DNA from: Burkholderia arboris
GTDB taxonomy: Bacteria > Pseudomonadota > Gammaproteobacteria > Burkholderiales > Burkholderiaceae
Assembly (NCBI RefSeq): GCF_902499125.1
Contig: NZ_CABVPX010000038.1
Span: 1-64,000 of the forward strand
Reading direction: 5' to 3'
DNA length: 64,000 nt
The notes beneath the pieces were generated by a model. It was not told where the DNA came from. It worked only from the letters and a program-made list of their open reading frames with translations, and made no database searches. Positions 8,391 to 16,795 of this stretch are shown here, piece after piece. Each line of letters begins with the position of its first letter. Within the stretch, counting starts at the first letter, position 1. A program made the position numbers and the translations under genes.

Positions 8391-8996
8391 TCACGCGGCG
8401 CCGCCCGCCTTGCGCACGATCAGCCGGTGCACGCGCTTGCCGGACGATGCGCTGACGACCTCGTGCTCGTCGATCACGTGCATGCTTGCGCCCAGCGCCG
8501 CATGCATCCGCGCCGAATCGAGTGCCGTATAGAGACGGCCGCGCTCGTCGCGCAACGTGCCGTTTCCGGCCACCCGCCAGCTCAGGTACAACGTGCCGCC
8601 CGGCATCAGCAGATCGGCCAGCCGCGCGGCGGCGGCCGCCGCGTCCGCCTGTTCGAGATGCATGACGACCGTTTCGCACAGCACGTTGCGAAACGCGCCG
8701 GACGGCACGCCGGCCAGCGCCGGCAGCGCGGCCAGCTCGAAGGTCAGGCCCGGATGGTGCCGCCGCGCCTCGTCGAGCAGCGCGGCGCTCGCGTCGTAGC
8801 CGCGCACGTCGAAGCCGCGCGACGCGAGCCAGGCCGTGTCGCGGCCCGCGCCGCAGCCGACGTCGGCGGTCGGCCCCGGCGAGAAATGCTGTTCGAGCAG
8901 CGCGTACATGTCGTCGGGCGCGGCCTGGTCGAGCCAGTCCTGCGCGTATTGCGCGGCATGGGCGTCGTAGGCGTCGAGAGTCGGGCGATCCACCAT
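8391..8996 (-). CDS. Class I SAM-dependent methyltransferase
   Basis: A 201-residue Rossmann-fold methyltransferase. SAM-binding motif I is seen as TADVGCGAGRDTAWLASRG at about residue 43, with the acidic residue of motif II in VRGYDAS, and the post-motifs in NVLCETVVMHLEQ and LMPGGTLYLSWR. The substrate is unknown; the short length and the RDTAWLA variant resemble small-molecule methyltransferases of the Methyltransf_11/25 type. It is convergent with the EAL protein and lies downstream of the ketopantoate reductase homologue on the same strand, 94 bp away, so it may be co-transcribed with that gene. Confidence 0.85.
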   Translation of the reverse strand: MVDRPTLDAYDAHAAQYAQDWLDQAAPDDMYALLEQHFSPGPTADVGCGAGRDTAWLASRGFDVRGYDASAALLDEARRHHPGLTFELAALPALAGVPSGAFRNVLCETVVMHLEQADAAAAAARLADLLMPGGTLYLSWRVAGNGTLRDERGRLYTALDSARMHAALGASMHVIDEHEVVSASSGKRVHRLIVRKAGGAA

Positions 8997-9090
8997 GGCG
9001 ATTGCTCCGCAAAGGCGTCGTATGACGCACCCCGCATCTTAGCCGTTGCGCCCGGCCCGTGGCGTCGTGCGGGTGGCGGCGTGACGCGCG

Positions 9091-10137
9091 TTACGCTGGC
9101 CGCACGTGGCCTGCGCGCGGCGCGTGCGCGGTCAGCTCGGCCCACAACGCATCGCCGCGCCACGCCGGGCGCGCCGCCGCGCTTTCCGCGTCGTGAACGA
9201 GCGCGCACAGCCGCGCATTGACGGGCGCCGGCGCACCGAAGCGCGCGGCCAGCCGCACGATCTCGCCGTTGATCCACTCGACTTCCGTCGCGCGCCGCGC
9301 CGCGAGATCGTCGGACATCGACGAACGCGCGAGCGGATCGATCGCGAGCATCCGGCCGCCGAGCACGCGAAAGGCCGCATCGGGCAGATCGAGCACGGCC
9401 GGGATCCACGCGGCCGGCAGCGGCGTCACCCGCGCGGGCCGGATCGCGGCGCGCGCCAGCCAGTGCAGCGCTTCGCGCTGGGCCAGCGCGACACAGCGCC
9501 GGTACGCGCGTTGCGCGAGTTCGTCGCGCAGCGGCAGGTTCGCGAGCGCATTGACCGCGTTGTTCAGGTTGAGCAGCAGCTTCGCCCACTGTACGGCCCG
9601 CATGTCGCGATGCAGCACGAGCGGCAGCCCGGCGCGCGCGAAGGCGCCGGCGAACGGCCGCAGCGCAGGCGACGCGTCGGCCGCGAGCGCGCCGGCCGAA
9701 CCCTGGTGAAACGCGCCTGGCCCGCGCTCGATCACGTTGAACGGCACCATGCCGGCCAGCACGGTCGCTTGCGGCAGCGCGTCGCGCAGCACGTCGGCGT
9801 TGTGCAGGCCGTTCTGGAAGCTGATCACGACCGTACCGGGCCGCAGCACGCCGGCCAGTTGCCCAGCGGCCTCGTGCGTGGCGGCCGACTTCACCGCGAC
9901 GAGCACGAGCCGTGCGTCGGCGGCGGCGGCCGGATCGGTCGCAAACGCGACATCGGCCGGCGCGAGCGTCGCCCGATAGCCGCGCTGGTCGGTCAGCGTG
10001 AGCCCGTGCAGATGAATCGCATCGCCGATCCGCGCGCGACCGACGAGCGTCACGCGCGCGCCGGCCGCCGCGAGGCGGCCGCCGAGATAGCAGCCGACGG
10101 CGCCTGCGCCGACCACGCAGACCGGCGCGTCAGACAT
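9091..10137 (-). CDS. 2-dehydropantoate 2-reductase family protein (PanE/ApbA)
   Basis: A 348-residue NADPH-dependent reductase of the ketopantoate reductase family; PanE itself reduces 2-dehydropantoate to pantoate for CoA synthesis. The N-terminal VVGAGAVGCYLGGRLA is the nucleotide-binding motif. The catalytic lysine lies in WAKLLLNLNNAVNAL, and the C-terminal domain has SMSDDLAARRATEVEWINGEIV with the conserved Ser and Glu. The start at 10137 overlaps the upstream DUF962 gene by 8 bases, indicating translational coupling. A second homologue lies at 52200-53144, so which one, if either, is the biosynthetic PanE is open; the full motif set favours genuine reductase activity here. Confidence 0.85.
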   Translation of the reverse strand: MSDAPVCVVGAGAVGCYLGGRLAAAGARVTLVGRARIGDAIHLHGLTLTDQRGYRATLAPADVAFATDPAAAADARLVLVAVKSAATHEAAGQLAGVLRPGTVVISFQNGLHNADVLRDALPQATVLAGMVPFNVIERGPGAFHQGSAGALAADASPALRPFAGAFARAGLPLVLHRDMRAVQWAKLLLNLNNAVNALANLPLRDELAQRAYRRCVALAQREALHWLARAAIRPARVTPLPAAWIPAVLDLPDAAFRVLGGRMLAIDPLARSSMSDDLAARRATEVEWINGEIVRLAARFGAPAPVNARLCALVHDAESAAARPAWRGDALWAELTAHAPRAGHVRPA

Positions 10138-10654
10138 GCGAGTGCGCGCCGCCGTGCACGGGGCCGGCACGCCGCTCGACTTCGCGACGCACATCTCCGC
10201 GCAGCCCCGCGAAGAACGCGATTTCGGCCACGACGAACAGCGGTCCGACCATCAGGCCGACCAGATCGTCGACGAACGCGGGCTTGCGCCCTTCGAACCA
10301 GTGCCCGACGAACTGCACGATCCAGCCGACGACGAATGCGCCGATGCCGATCGCGAGCCATTGCGCGGTCGGCAGCAACGCGAGCGACTGCGCAGCCCAC
10401 AGGCCGAGCGCGAACAGCGCGGCCATCACGATCCCGAACCGCAGGTCGAGACGCAGGTAGAACACGACGAACGCGACGGCCAGCAGCAGCGCCGGCGACA
10501 ACGCGATGCCCGCCGCCATCCCGACCGCCGGCCGCGACAGCAGCACTTCGGCCGCGAACACGATCATCGGGATGCCGACCAGATGCGTCGCGATGTTGCG
10601 CGCGTCGCGATGGTAGGCCGCATACTGCGAAAGGTGGTCTTCGAGCGTCTTCAT
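10130..10654 (-). CDS. DUF962 / Mpo1-like membrane protein
   Basis: A 174-residue integral membrane protein starting MKTLEDHLSQYAAYHRDARNIATHLVGIP, the signature of the YGL010w/Mpo1 (DUF962) family. In yeast Mpo1 is an iron-dependent dioxygenase acting on 2-hydroxy fatty acids, and the conserved histidines are present here (AYHRD, THLVG, FVGHWFEGRKPAF). About four hydrophobic helices are visible. The ATG at 10654 is preceded by AGGAG at 7 bases, which decides the start over upstream in-frame codons. It overlaps the downstream reductase by 8 bases. The bacterial function is unproven. Confidence 0.85.
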   Translation of the reverse strand: MKTLEDHLSQYAAYHRDARNIATHLVGIPMIVFAAEVLLSRPAVGMAAGIALSPALLLAVAFVVFYLRLDLRFGIVMAALFALGLWAAQSLALLPTAQWLAIGIGAFVVGWIVQFVGHWFEGRKPAFVDDLVGLMVGPLFVVAEIAFFAGLRGDVRREVERRAGPVHGGAHSHV

Positions 10655-10735
10655 CGCGTCTCCTGGTCGGCTATTGAGCGCTATGATGCGCGTCACGCCC
10701 GAGAACCTCTGTCAGCTACCCGACATCGCGTGTCC

Positions 10736-11443
10736 ATGCCCTCTCCGCTCGCCCCGTACCTGCCGCAGATCGAAGCGAACCCGTGGTTCGCCGCGCTGCC
10801 GCACGCGTTGCGCGCGGACCTGCTCGCCCGCGCGGCGCTGCGCCGCCTGCCGGCCGGCCACGCGCTGTTCCGGCGCGGCGACCCGCCATGCGGGCTGTAC
10901 GCGGTCCTGGCCGGTTCACTCACGATAGGTGCGGTCGACCCGCAGGGCAAGGAAGCGCTTCTGACGGTGGCCGAGCCCGTCACGTGGTTCGGCGAAATCG
11001 CGCTGTTCGACGGCCAGCCGCGCACGCACGACGCGATCGCGCTCGACGACGCGCTGCTGCTGCACGTGCCGCAGGCCGCACTGCTCGCGATCCTCGATGC
11101 GACGCCGCAATACTGGCGGCAGTTCGCGCTGCTGATGGCGCAGAAGCTGCGCCTGAGCTTCCTGACCGTCGAATCGATGAGCGTGATGCCGGCCGCGCAG
11201 CGGCTCGCCGTGCGCCTGCTGATGATCGCCGAGGGTTACGGCGGCATCAGCGCCGGCCGCACGCGCGTGCGGCTGTCGCAGGAAACGCTCGCGTCGATGC
11301 TGTCGATCACGCGGCAGACCACCAACCAGTTGCTGAAGGCGCTGCAGGCCGACGGCGTCGTGCGGCTGCATGTCGGCGAGATCGAGCTCGTCGACATCGA
11401 CGCGCTGCGCCGCGCGAGCGGGCTGGGCGACGGCACGCACTGA
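10736..11443 (+). CDS. Crp/Fnr family transcriptional regulator
   Basis: A 235-residue regulator with an N-terminal cyclic-nucleotide-binding-type beta barrel (LPAGHALFRRGDPPCGLYAVLAGSL, WFGEIALFDGQPRTHDAIA) and a C-terminal Crp-type winged helix (VRLSQETLASMLSITRQTTNQLLKAL). The cysteine cluster needed for an Fnr Fe-S centre is absent, and the cAMP-contact pattern is only partly kept, so the effector is unknown. It is divergent from the DUF962 operon (81 bp between start codons) and 87 bp before the chromate transporter on the same strand, either of which it may control. Confidence 0.9.
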   Translation: MPSPLAPYLPQIEANPWFAALPHALRADLLARAALRRLPAGHALFRRGDPPCGLYAVLAGSLTIGAVDPQGKEALLTVAEPVTWFGEIALFDGQPRTHDAIALDDALLLHVPQAALLAILDATPQYWRQFALLMAQKLRLSFLTVESMSVMPAAQRLAVRLLMIAEGYGGISAGRTRVRLSQETLASMLSITRQTTNQLLKALQADGVVRLHVGEIELVDIDALRRASGLGDGTH

Positions 11444-11530
11444 GCAACGCGCAACGCGCCGCTGCACGTTGCCCCGCCGCCGCCGCGTTGCGCTATCGTT
11501 GCTGCTCGTTCGTCCGCCACACACCTCGTC

Positions 11531-12742
11531 TTGAATACCTCGACCGCCCCCGCGCCTTCCCGTCATCCGTGGCCCGTCTTCGCCGCGTTCCTGCGGCTCG
11601 GCCTCACGTCGTTCGGCGGCCCGGTCGCGCACCTCGGCTACTTCCGCGCCGAATTCGTCACGCGGCGCGGCTGGCTCACCGAGCGCACCTATGCCGATCT
11701 CGTCGGGCTGTGCCAGTTCCTGCCGGGGCCCGCGAGCAGCCAGGTCGGGATGGCGATCGGCCTCGCGCGCGCCGGCTATGCGGGCATGTTCGCCGCCTGG
11801 CTCGGCTTCACGCTGCCATCGGCGCTGCTGATGATGCTGTTCGCGCTCGGCGTTCACGCAACGGGCGCACCGATCGAAGCCGGCGCGCTGCACGGGCTGC
11901 GCATCGTGTCGGTCGCGGTGATCGCGCAAGCGGTCTGGGGAATGGCACGCACGCTGTGCCCGGATGCGCGCCGCGTCACGCTGATGGCCGCGGCCGCTTG
12001 CGTCGCGCTGCTCGCGCCGGCCGCCTGGACGCAGATTGCGGTGATCGTCACGGCCGGCGCGGCCGGTCTCGTGCTGCTGCCGCAACCGGCACGCGACGCG
12101 CACGATCCGTTGCCGCTGCACGTGTCGCCCCGCTCGGGCATGGTGTGGCTCGCGCTGTTCGCGGCGCTGCTCGTCGTCTTGCCGGTTGCGGCCCGCGCGC
12201 TCCACTCCGATACGCTCGCCGTCGTCGATGCGTTCTTCCGCACCGGCGCACTCGTGTTCGGCGGCGGCCATGTGGTGCTGCCGCTGCTGCAGGCGGCCGT
12301 GGTCGCGCCCGGCTGGGTCGGCGATTCGGCGTTCCTCGCCGGGTACGGTGTCGCGCAGGCCGTGCCGGGGCCGCTCTTCACGTTTTCGGCGTATCTCGGC
12401 GCGTCGCTGCGCGATGCGCCGAACGGCTGGCTCGGCGGCACGATCGCACTGGTCTCGATCTTCGCGCCGTCGTTCCTGCTCATTGCCGGCACCGCACCGT
12501 TCTGGGAGCGCCTGCGCCGCAGCGCGCGCATGCAGGCGGCGCTCGCGGGCGTGAACGCGGCCGTCGTCGGGTTGCTGTTCGCCGCGCTCTATCACCCGGT
12601 CTGGACCGATACGATCGTCGCGCCGCGCGACCTGGCCGCCGCGCTCGCCGCCTACGTCGCGCTGGTGTTCTGGCGCGTGCCGCCATGGGCCGTCGTGATC
12701 GCGAGTGCCACGCTCGGCTGGGTGTTCGGCATGGTCGCCTGA
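11531..12742 (+). CDS. chrA: Chromate transporter, ChrA family (CHR)
   Basis: A 403-residue inner-membrane protein of the long-chain chromate ion transporter family, with two homologous halves of about 5-6 helices each. The family signatures are FLRLGLTSFGGPVAHLGYFR and GLCQFLPGPASSQVGMAIGLARAGY in the first half, and FRTGALVFGGGHVVLPLLQ and GYGVAQAVPGPLFTFSAYLGA in the second. ChrA homologues export chromate, but many paralogues have other or unknown substrates. Translation appears to start at a TTG (11531). The gene originally shared a terminator with sodB; an ISL3 element now separates it from that hairpin. Confidence 0.9.
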   Translation: MNTSTAPAPSRHPWPVFAAFLRLGLTSFGGPVAHLGYFRAEFVTRRGWLTERTYADLVGLCQFLPGPASSQVGMAIGLARAGYAGMFAAWLGFTLPSALLMMLFALGVHATGAPIEAGALHGLRIVSVAVIAQAVWGMARTLCPDARRVTLMAAAACVALLAPAAWTQIAVIVTAGAAGLVLLPQPARDAHDPLPLHVSPRSGMVWLALFAALLVVLPVAARALHSDTLAVVDAFFRTGALVFGGGHVVLPLLQAAVVAPGWVGDSAFLAGYGVAQAVPGPLFTFSAYLGASLRDAPNGWLGGTIALVSIFAPSFLLIAGTAPFWERLRRSARMQAALAGVNAAVVGLLFAALYHPVWTDTIVAPRDLAAALAAYVALVFWRVPPWAVVIASATLGWVFGMVA

Positions 12743-12774
12743 TCTGGCCAACTCGACGCGCCTGCGGGACAAAA

Positions 12775-12782
12775 ACAAAAAA
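12775..12782. repeat. Left 8-bp target-site duplication of the ISL3 element
   Basis: ACAAAAAA lies immediately outside the left inverted repeat and is identical to bases 14088-14095 on the right. Eight base pairs is the usual duplication for ISL3-family transposition. Confidence 0.93.
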
Positions 12783-14087
12783 GGTTCATCGAGGATTGCC
12801 GGGGAACGCGGCGCGGATCTTGAGGAAGAAGTATTCCTCGTCGCGGTACCCGTAAGCCCGACGCTTGATGACCTTGATAGTGTTGTTGATGCCTTCGACG
12901 ACGCTGGTATTGAGTGGGTGTCGGCAACGTGCGAGGATTCCGTGCCAGTAACCCTGTAGGCGCTGAGCAAACAGTTGCAGTGCTGCGATCCCGCTTTGCC
13001 GGGCTTGCTCAACCCATTGTTCCCAAGCCTTTTGCGCCCAAGCTGGCTTCCGGTAGAACCAGAGCCGTTTGAGTTCATCGCGTAGCACGTAGACGCACAA
13101 CAACGGCTGGTTGGCGGCCAGCAGTTCCTTCAGATGCACAGCCTGTTCCTGCTTCAGGTTGCGGCGGTTGCGCAGCAGCAGCCAGCGACTGGACTTCAGA
13201 ACCTTCCGGGCCGGCCGGTCATGGCGTAGCTGATTGGCCTGATCCACCCGTACCCGATCGATCACTTCGCGCCCGTACTTGGCGACGACGTGGAACAGGT
13301 CGTAGACCACCTCGGCCTGCGGACACTGCGCCTTGATCTCCAACTCGTAGGCCGTAGTCATGTCGATCGCGACCGCCTCGATGCGCTCGGCAACGCCCGC
13401 GGGTAGCTGTTCGAAGAAGGCTCGAGCTGTTTCGCGCGAGCGTCCCGCTCCAATCCAGAGCACTTGCCGGCCGATCGGATCGACCACCACCGTGGCGTAA
13501 CGATGGCCTTTATGCAGCGCGAACTCGTCCATCGCCAGATAGCGGATCGTTGACCAGTCCGGCTCGGCCACGCGTGCGCGCAAGCGCATCTTGTCGATCG
13601 ATTTGACCGTATGCCAGCCCAGGTCGTAGAAGGCCGCTACGGCCTGCACGCTGGCCGCTTGCAGCAACTTCTCGCAGGCCTTGGCGAATCGCTCGGTCAC
13701 TCGCTGGTAGCGGCCCAGCCAGTCCAGCTTCTCCAGCCTCGGCCCGCCGCAGTGTTCGCACCAGACCCGGCGACGGGGGACATGCAGTACCACCCGATAC
13801 TCGAACAGCGGCAAATCGCGCACCCGCCGCACCGTCGTTTCATGAATCTGCTGGCAACGCGCTCCGCATTGCTCGCAGTACATGACCTTGCTGACCGGCT
13901 TCAAGTGCAGTGACAGCGTGCGGCTTTCGCCCGCCGGCCACTCCACTCGCTCCAGCCGATAGCCTGTCCAGCAACCCAGTGCCTGAAGTGCCTTGCGATC
14001 GAGCAATTCTTCCTCCTGACCTCCATAAAGTCAGGCGTCAGGTTACGCAATCGCCCCCCAAGGCTCCACGGTTTCCTGCGATGAACC
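12783..14087 (-). mobile_element. ISL3-family insertion sequence, complete
   Basis: A 1305-bp element with one transposase gene on the minus strand. The terminal inverted repeats both begin GGTTCATCG and stay similar for about 20 bases, allowing a one-base gap (left end 12783 inward, right end 14087 inward). Perfect 8-bp direct repeats ACAAAAAA flank it. Intact ends, intact transposase and an undecayed duplication show a recent insertion. It sits between chrA and sodB in the A-tract flanking a bidirectional terminator, leaving the sodB hairpin intact but displacing it 1.3 kb from chrA. The TGA of the transposase lies inside the left inverted repeat. Confidence 0.95.
12786..14006 (-). CDS. ISL3 family transposase
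   Basis: A 406-residue DDE transposase. The N-terminal zinc-binding region shows paired CxxC motifs (MYCEQCGARC, VWCEHCGGPR), followed by a helix-turn-helix (ASVQAVAAFYDLGWHTVKSI). The catalytic acidic residues lie in IRYLAMDEFALHKGHRYATV, EAVAIDMTTAYE, and the C-terminal VVEGINNTIKVIKRRAYGYR, all typical of ISL3. The start codon is TTG at 14006, supported by AGGAGG six bases upstream; no ATG fits. The frame is uninterrupted, so the element may be active. Confidence 0.96.
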   Translation of the reverse strand: MLDRKALQALGCWTGYRLERVEWPAGESRTLSLHLKPVSKVMYCEQCGARCQQIHETTVRRVRDLPLFEYRVVLHVPRRRVWCEHCGGPRLEKLDWLGRYQRVTERFAKACEKLLQAASVQAVAAFYDLGWHTVKSIDKMRLRARVAEPDWSTIRYLAMDEFALHKGHRYATVVVDPIGRQVLWIGAGRSRETARAFFEQLPAGVAERIEAVAIDMTTAYELEIKAQCPQAEVVYDLFHVVAKYGREVIDRVRVDQANQLRHDRPARKVLKSSRWLLLRNRRNLKQEQAVHLKELLAANQPLLCVYVLRDELKRLWFYRKPAWAQKAWEQWVEQARQSGIAALQLFAQRLQGYWHGILARCRHPLNTSVVEGINNTIKVIKRRAYGYRDEEYFFLKIRAAFPGNPR

Positions 14088-14095
14088 ACAAAAAA
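14088..14095. repeat. Right 8-bp target-site duplication of the ISL3 element
   Basis: ACAAAAAA, an exact copy of 12775-12782, directly follows the right inverted repeat and forms the left arm of the A-tract of the sodB terminator. Confidence 0.93.
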
Positions 14096-14119
14096 GCCCT
14101 CGAAACGAGGGCTTTTTTT
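14090..14119. terminator. Bidirectional intrinsic terminator (sodB, formerly also chrA)
   Basis: The stem AGCCCTCG-AAA-CGAGGGCT (14095-14113) is flanked by A6 on the left and T7 on the right, so it can terminate transcription from either strand. It lies 38 bases beyond the sodB stop. Removing the IS would place it about 50 bp after chrA, so it was probably shared by the two convergent genes. Confidence 0.9.
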
Positions 14120-14157
14120 GGGGTGCTGCGCGCCGTGGCGGCGCGCCGGCGCCGGAC

Positions 14158-14736
14158 TTACGCGAAGTTCTTCGCTGCGAAGTCCCAGTTCACGATGTTC
14201 CAGAACGCTTCGACGAACTTCGGCCGTGCGTTGCGGTAGTCGATGTAGTACGCGTGTTCCCACACGTCGATCGTCAGCAGCGCCTTGTCGGCGGTCGTCA
14301 GCGGCGTCGCTGCGTTGCTCGTCGACACGATGTCGAGCGAACCGTCAGCCTTCTTCACGAGCCATGCCCAGCCCGAACCGAACGTGCCGACTGCGGCCTT
14401 CGTGAACGCTTCCTTGAATGCGTCGTACGAACCCCACTTCGCGTTGATCGCGTCGCCCAGCGCGCCCGTCGGTGCGCCGCCGCCGTTCGGCGACAGGCTG
14501 TTCCAGAAGAACGTGTGGTTCCAGATTTGCGCGGCGTTGTTGAAGATGCCGCCCGACGACTTCTTCACGATCTCTTCCAGCGACAGGTTTTCGAATTCCG
14601 TGCCCGGGATCAGATTGTTCAGGTTCGTCACATAAGCCTGATGGTGCTTGCCGTAGTGGTACTGGATCGTCTCGAGCGAGATGGTCGGCGCGAGTGCGTC
14701 TTCAGCGTACGGGAGCGGCGGGAGCGTATGAGCCAT
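14158..14736 (-). CDS. sodB: Superoxide dismutase [Fe]
   Basis: A 192-residue cytoplasmic iron superoxide dismutase, converting superoxide to H2O2 and O2. The metal ligands are in YHYGKHHQAYV (H27), WNHTFFWNSL, and DVWEHAYYIDYRN (Asp and His), and the Fe-type pattern GGGAPTGALGDAI and FGSGWAWL is present. There is no signal peptide, and length matches the family (190-195). A good sigma-70 promoter lies upstream (14793-14821 on the minus strand) and a strong terminator downstream, so it is monocistronic. Confidence 0.98.
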   Translation of the reverse strand: MAHTLPPLPYAEDALAPTISLETIQYHYGKHHQAYVTNLNNLIPGTEFENLSLEEIVKKSSGGIFNNAAQIWNHTFFWNSLSPNGGGAPTGALGDAINAKWGSYDAFKEAFTKAAVGTFGSGWAWLVKKADGSLDIVSTSNAATPLTTADKALLTIDVWEHAYYIDYRNARPKFVEAFWNIVNWDFAAKNFA

Positions 14737-14792
14737 GGCGATTCCTTCGTTGAGTATGTAGGGAGGCTGTGTTGGATGCTGCCGAGCGTCCG

Positions 14793-14821
14793 ATTGTAGG
14801 CGAGGACGAATAACCCCGCAA
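14793..14821 (-). promoter_or_regulatory. Sigma-70 type promoter of sodB
   Basis: Read on the minus strand, TTGCGG (14821-14816) and TACAAT (14798-14793) are separated by exactly 17 bases. TACAAT is a common -10 in this genus. The predicted transcript start is about 50 bases before the sodB ATG at 14736. Confidence 0.65.
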
Positions 14822-14963
14822 ACTCACGGGCCATTTATCCGCGGTATGCGGAAAAGCGATGTTTGCGCAACGTCCGTCAGGACGAGCCCGACGCTGCGCA
14901 GCATCCGTTCCCGTGCACGATGCGTCCGTTGCGACACCCTTCGCTCCGCTTGCAGCGGTTATG

Positions 14964-16346
14964 TCAGATCGTATCGGTCAGCCGCGGCTGCACGTCGGCG
15001 AGCGACACGTCGGCCGAGCCTTCGGCCAGATGCACGGTCAGGCGCCGCTGCGGCTTCAGCGCGTTCGGCGCCCGTACCGCACGGCCCGTCTGCGTATCGA
15101 TCAGCGCCGCATAACCGCGCTCGAGCGTGCGCTGCGGGCTCAGTACCTCGAGCCTCGCAGCACAGGCTGACACACGCGCCGTGTCGCGTTCATGACGGCG
15201 CTGCAACGCAACCGCGAGACGTTGCGACAGCCCCGCGAGCGCCTGGCGCGCCTGCGACGCATCCGGCCGCGCGCGCTGCCAGCGCAGCTGTGCCAGGGCG
15301 AAGCGCGCGCGTGCGTCGCGCACCGGCCGCGACGCCGCCGACGCAAGCCGCACCGCGAGTTGCTCGACGTGCGTGCGCTGCCGCTGCAGCCGCTCGGCCG
15401 GGCTCACGAGCCGGCGCGCAAGCCAGTCGAGCTGCTGCGCACGTTGTTCGAGCCGGCGCGCCATGCCGCGCGCGAGCGCACGCTGGCGCTCGTCGACCTC
15501 GCGCAGCAGCAGCGCGCGCTGCGGGCTCGCGAGCTCGGCCGCGCCGGTAGGCGTCGGCGCGCGCAAGTCGGCCGCGAAGTCCGCGATCGTGAAATCGGTT
15601 TCGTGCCCGACGCCGCTGACGACCGGCAGTTCGCTCGCCGCGATCGCGCGCGCCAGCGCTTCGTCGTTGAACGACCACAGATCCTCGATCGAGCCGCCGC
15701 CGCGGCAGACCAGCAGCACGTCGACCTCACGGCGCGCATTCGCGGCCTCGACGGCCGCGACGAGCTTCTCGGCGGAACCGGCACCCTGCACGGGCGCCGG
15801 ATAGACGATCACCGGAATGTGCGGCGCGCGCCGGGCGAGCGTGGTCAGCACGTCGCGCAGCGCGGCGGCCTGCAGCGACGTGACGATGCCGATCGCGCGC
15901 GGGTGGGCCGGCAACGGCCGCTTGCGCTCGGGGGCGAACAGGCCCTCGCCTTCGAGCTGCGCCTTCAGCCGCAGGAACGCCTCGTACAGGCGCCCCTGCC
16001 CGGTGCGCCGCACGGCTTCGACGTTCAACTGCACTTCGCCGCGCGGCTCGTACATCGTGACGACCGCGCGCACCTCGATGCGGTCGCCTTCGCGCGGCGT
16101 GAATTCCGCATATTGCGCACGGCCGCGGAACATCACGCAGCGCATCTGCGCCTGCTGGTCCTTGATCGAGAAATACCAGTGGCCGCTCGCGGCACGCGTG
16201 AAATTCGATACTTCGCCCGAAATCCACAACAGCGGAAACGAGCGCTCGAGCATCGTCGAAATCGCACGATTGAGCGCCGAAACGGGAATCACTTCGTCGC
16301 CGCCGCGCGTCGCGCCGGGTGCGGAAAAAGGAGAGTCGGAAAGCAT
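14964..16346 (-). CDS. xseA: Exodeoxyribonuclease VII large subunit
   Basis: A 460-residue subunit of exonuclease VII, which degrades single-stranded DNA with the small subunit XseB. The N-terminal OB fold is seen as FPLLWISGEVSNFTRAASGHWYFSIKD, followed by the nuclease core (GIVTSLQAAALRDVLTTLARRAP, VLLVCRGGGSIEDLWSFNDEALARAI, PVVSGVGHETDFTIADFAADLRAPTPTGAAEL) and a long Arg/Gln-rich coiled-coil C-terminus. I chose the ATG at 16346 (MLSDSPFSAPG) as the last Met before the conserved domain; a longer frame upstream has no family similarity. xseB is not in the window. It is divergent from lpxK. Confidence 0.95.
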   Translation of the reverse strand: MLSDSPFSAPGATRGGDEVIPVSALNRAISTMLERSFPLLWISGEVSNFTRAASGHWYFSIKDQQAQMRCVMFRGRAQYAEFTPREGDRIEVRAVVTMYEPRGEVQLNVEAVRRTGQGRLYEAFLRLKAQLEGEGLFAPERKRPLPAHPRAIGIVTSLQAAALRDVLTTLARRAPHIPVIVYPAPVQGAGSAEKLVAAVEAANARREVDVLLVCRGGGSIEDLWSFNDEALARAIAASELPVVSGVGHETDFTIADFAADLRAPTPTGAAELASPQRALLLREVDERQRALARGMARRLEQRAQQLDWLARRLVSPAERLQRQRTHVEQLAVRLASAASRPVRDARARFALAQLRWQRARPDASQARQALAGLSQRLAVALQRRHERDTARVSACAARLEVLSPQRTLERGYAALIDTQTGRAVRAPNALKPQRRLTVHLAEGSADVSLADVQPRLTDTI

Positions 16347-16795
16347 GGACGGTCGGATGAATGCTGGCGGCGTCACGATAGTCCGACATGCGCGCGACGT
16401 CCAGCGCCGCCGCACTTGCCGTCGCGCGCGGAAGGTGTCCACACTCTGGCATTCGTCCGCCTAAAACGCTTGGAAACCGCTAAAAAAGCCAGACAATTCC
16501 TCATAACACATTGATTTTTATAGATTTTTAAACCTTTCAAAACAATTCGCCTCCGATTCGAGGCCCGCCCGGTGGGCGTTTGATGCGATCGACCGAGGAG
16601 TTTTTCACAGAGTTATCCACAGGCCGCCGCGATCCGGCCCCGCAGGCTGCGTCGGCCGGTCGCGCTTGCCGCGCCTGCGTGCGGCGCGCTAGAGTGCCGC
16701 CTTCCGCAGACCCCGCGGCATGCGCCGCCCAACGGAGAATCCGCCTTGACGAATCCGTCCCACGCCGCGGCGCACGACGCGCCGCGCCCGGCCCG
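16347..16795. other. 449-bp intergenic region between xseA and lpxK
   Basis: No convincing gene. Bases 16480-16550 are an AT-rich patch (poly-T and TATAGATTTTTAAA stretches) that contrasts with the GC-rich surroundings and probably holds the xseA promoter. A consensus DnaA box lies at 16613-16621. A predicted exbB/exbD pair, often found before lpxK in related bacteria, is absent here. Confidence 0.5.
16613..16621 (+). promoter_or_regulatory. Consensus DnaA box
   Basis: TTATCCACA, a perfect 9-mer DnaA-binding consensus, lies about 175 bp upstream of lpxK. A second exact copy is at 24843-24851 before argF. In DNA this GC-rich, fewer than one exact copy is expected in 64 kb. A regulatory role for DnaA is inference. 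Confidence 0.4.
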
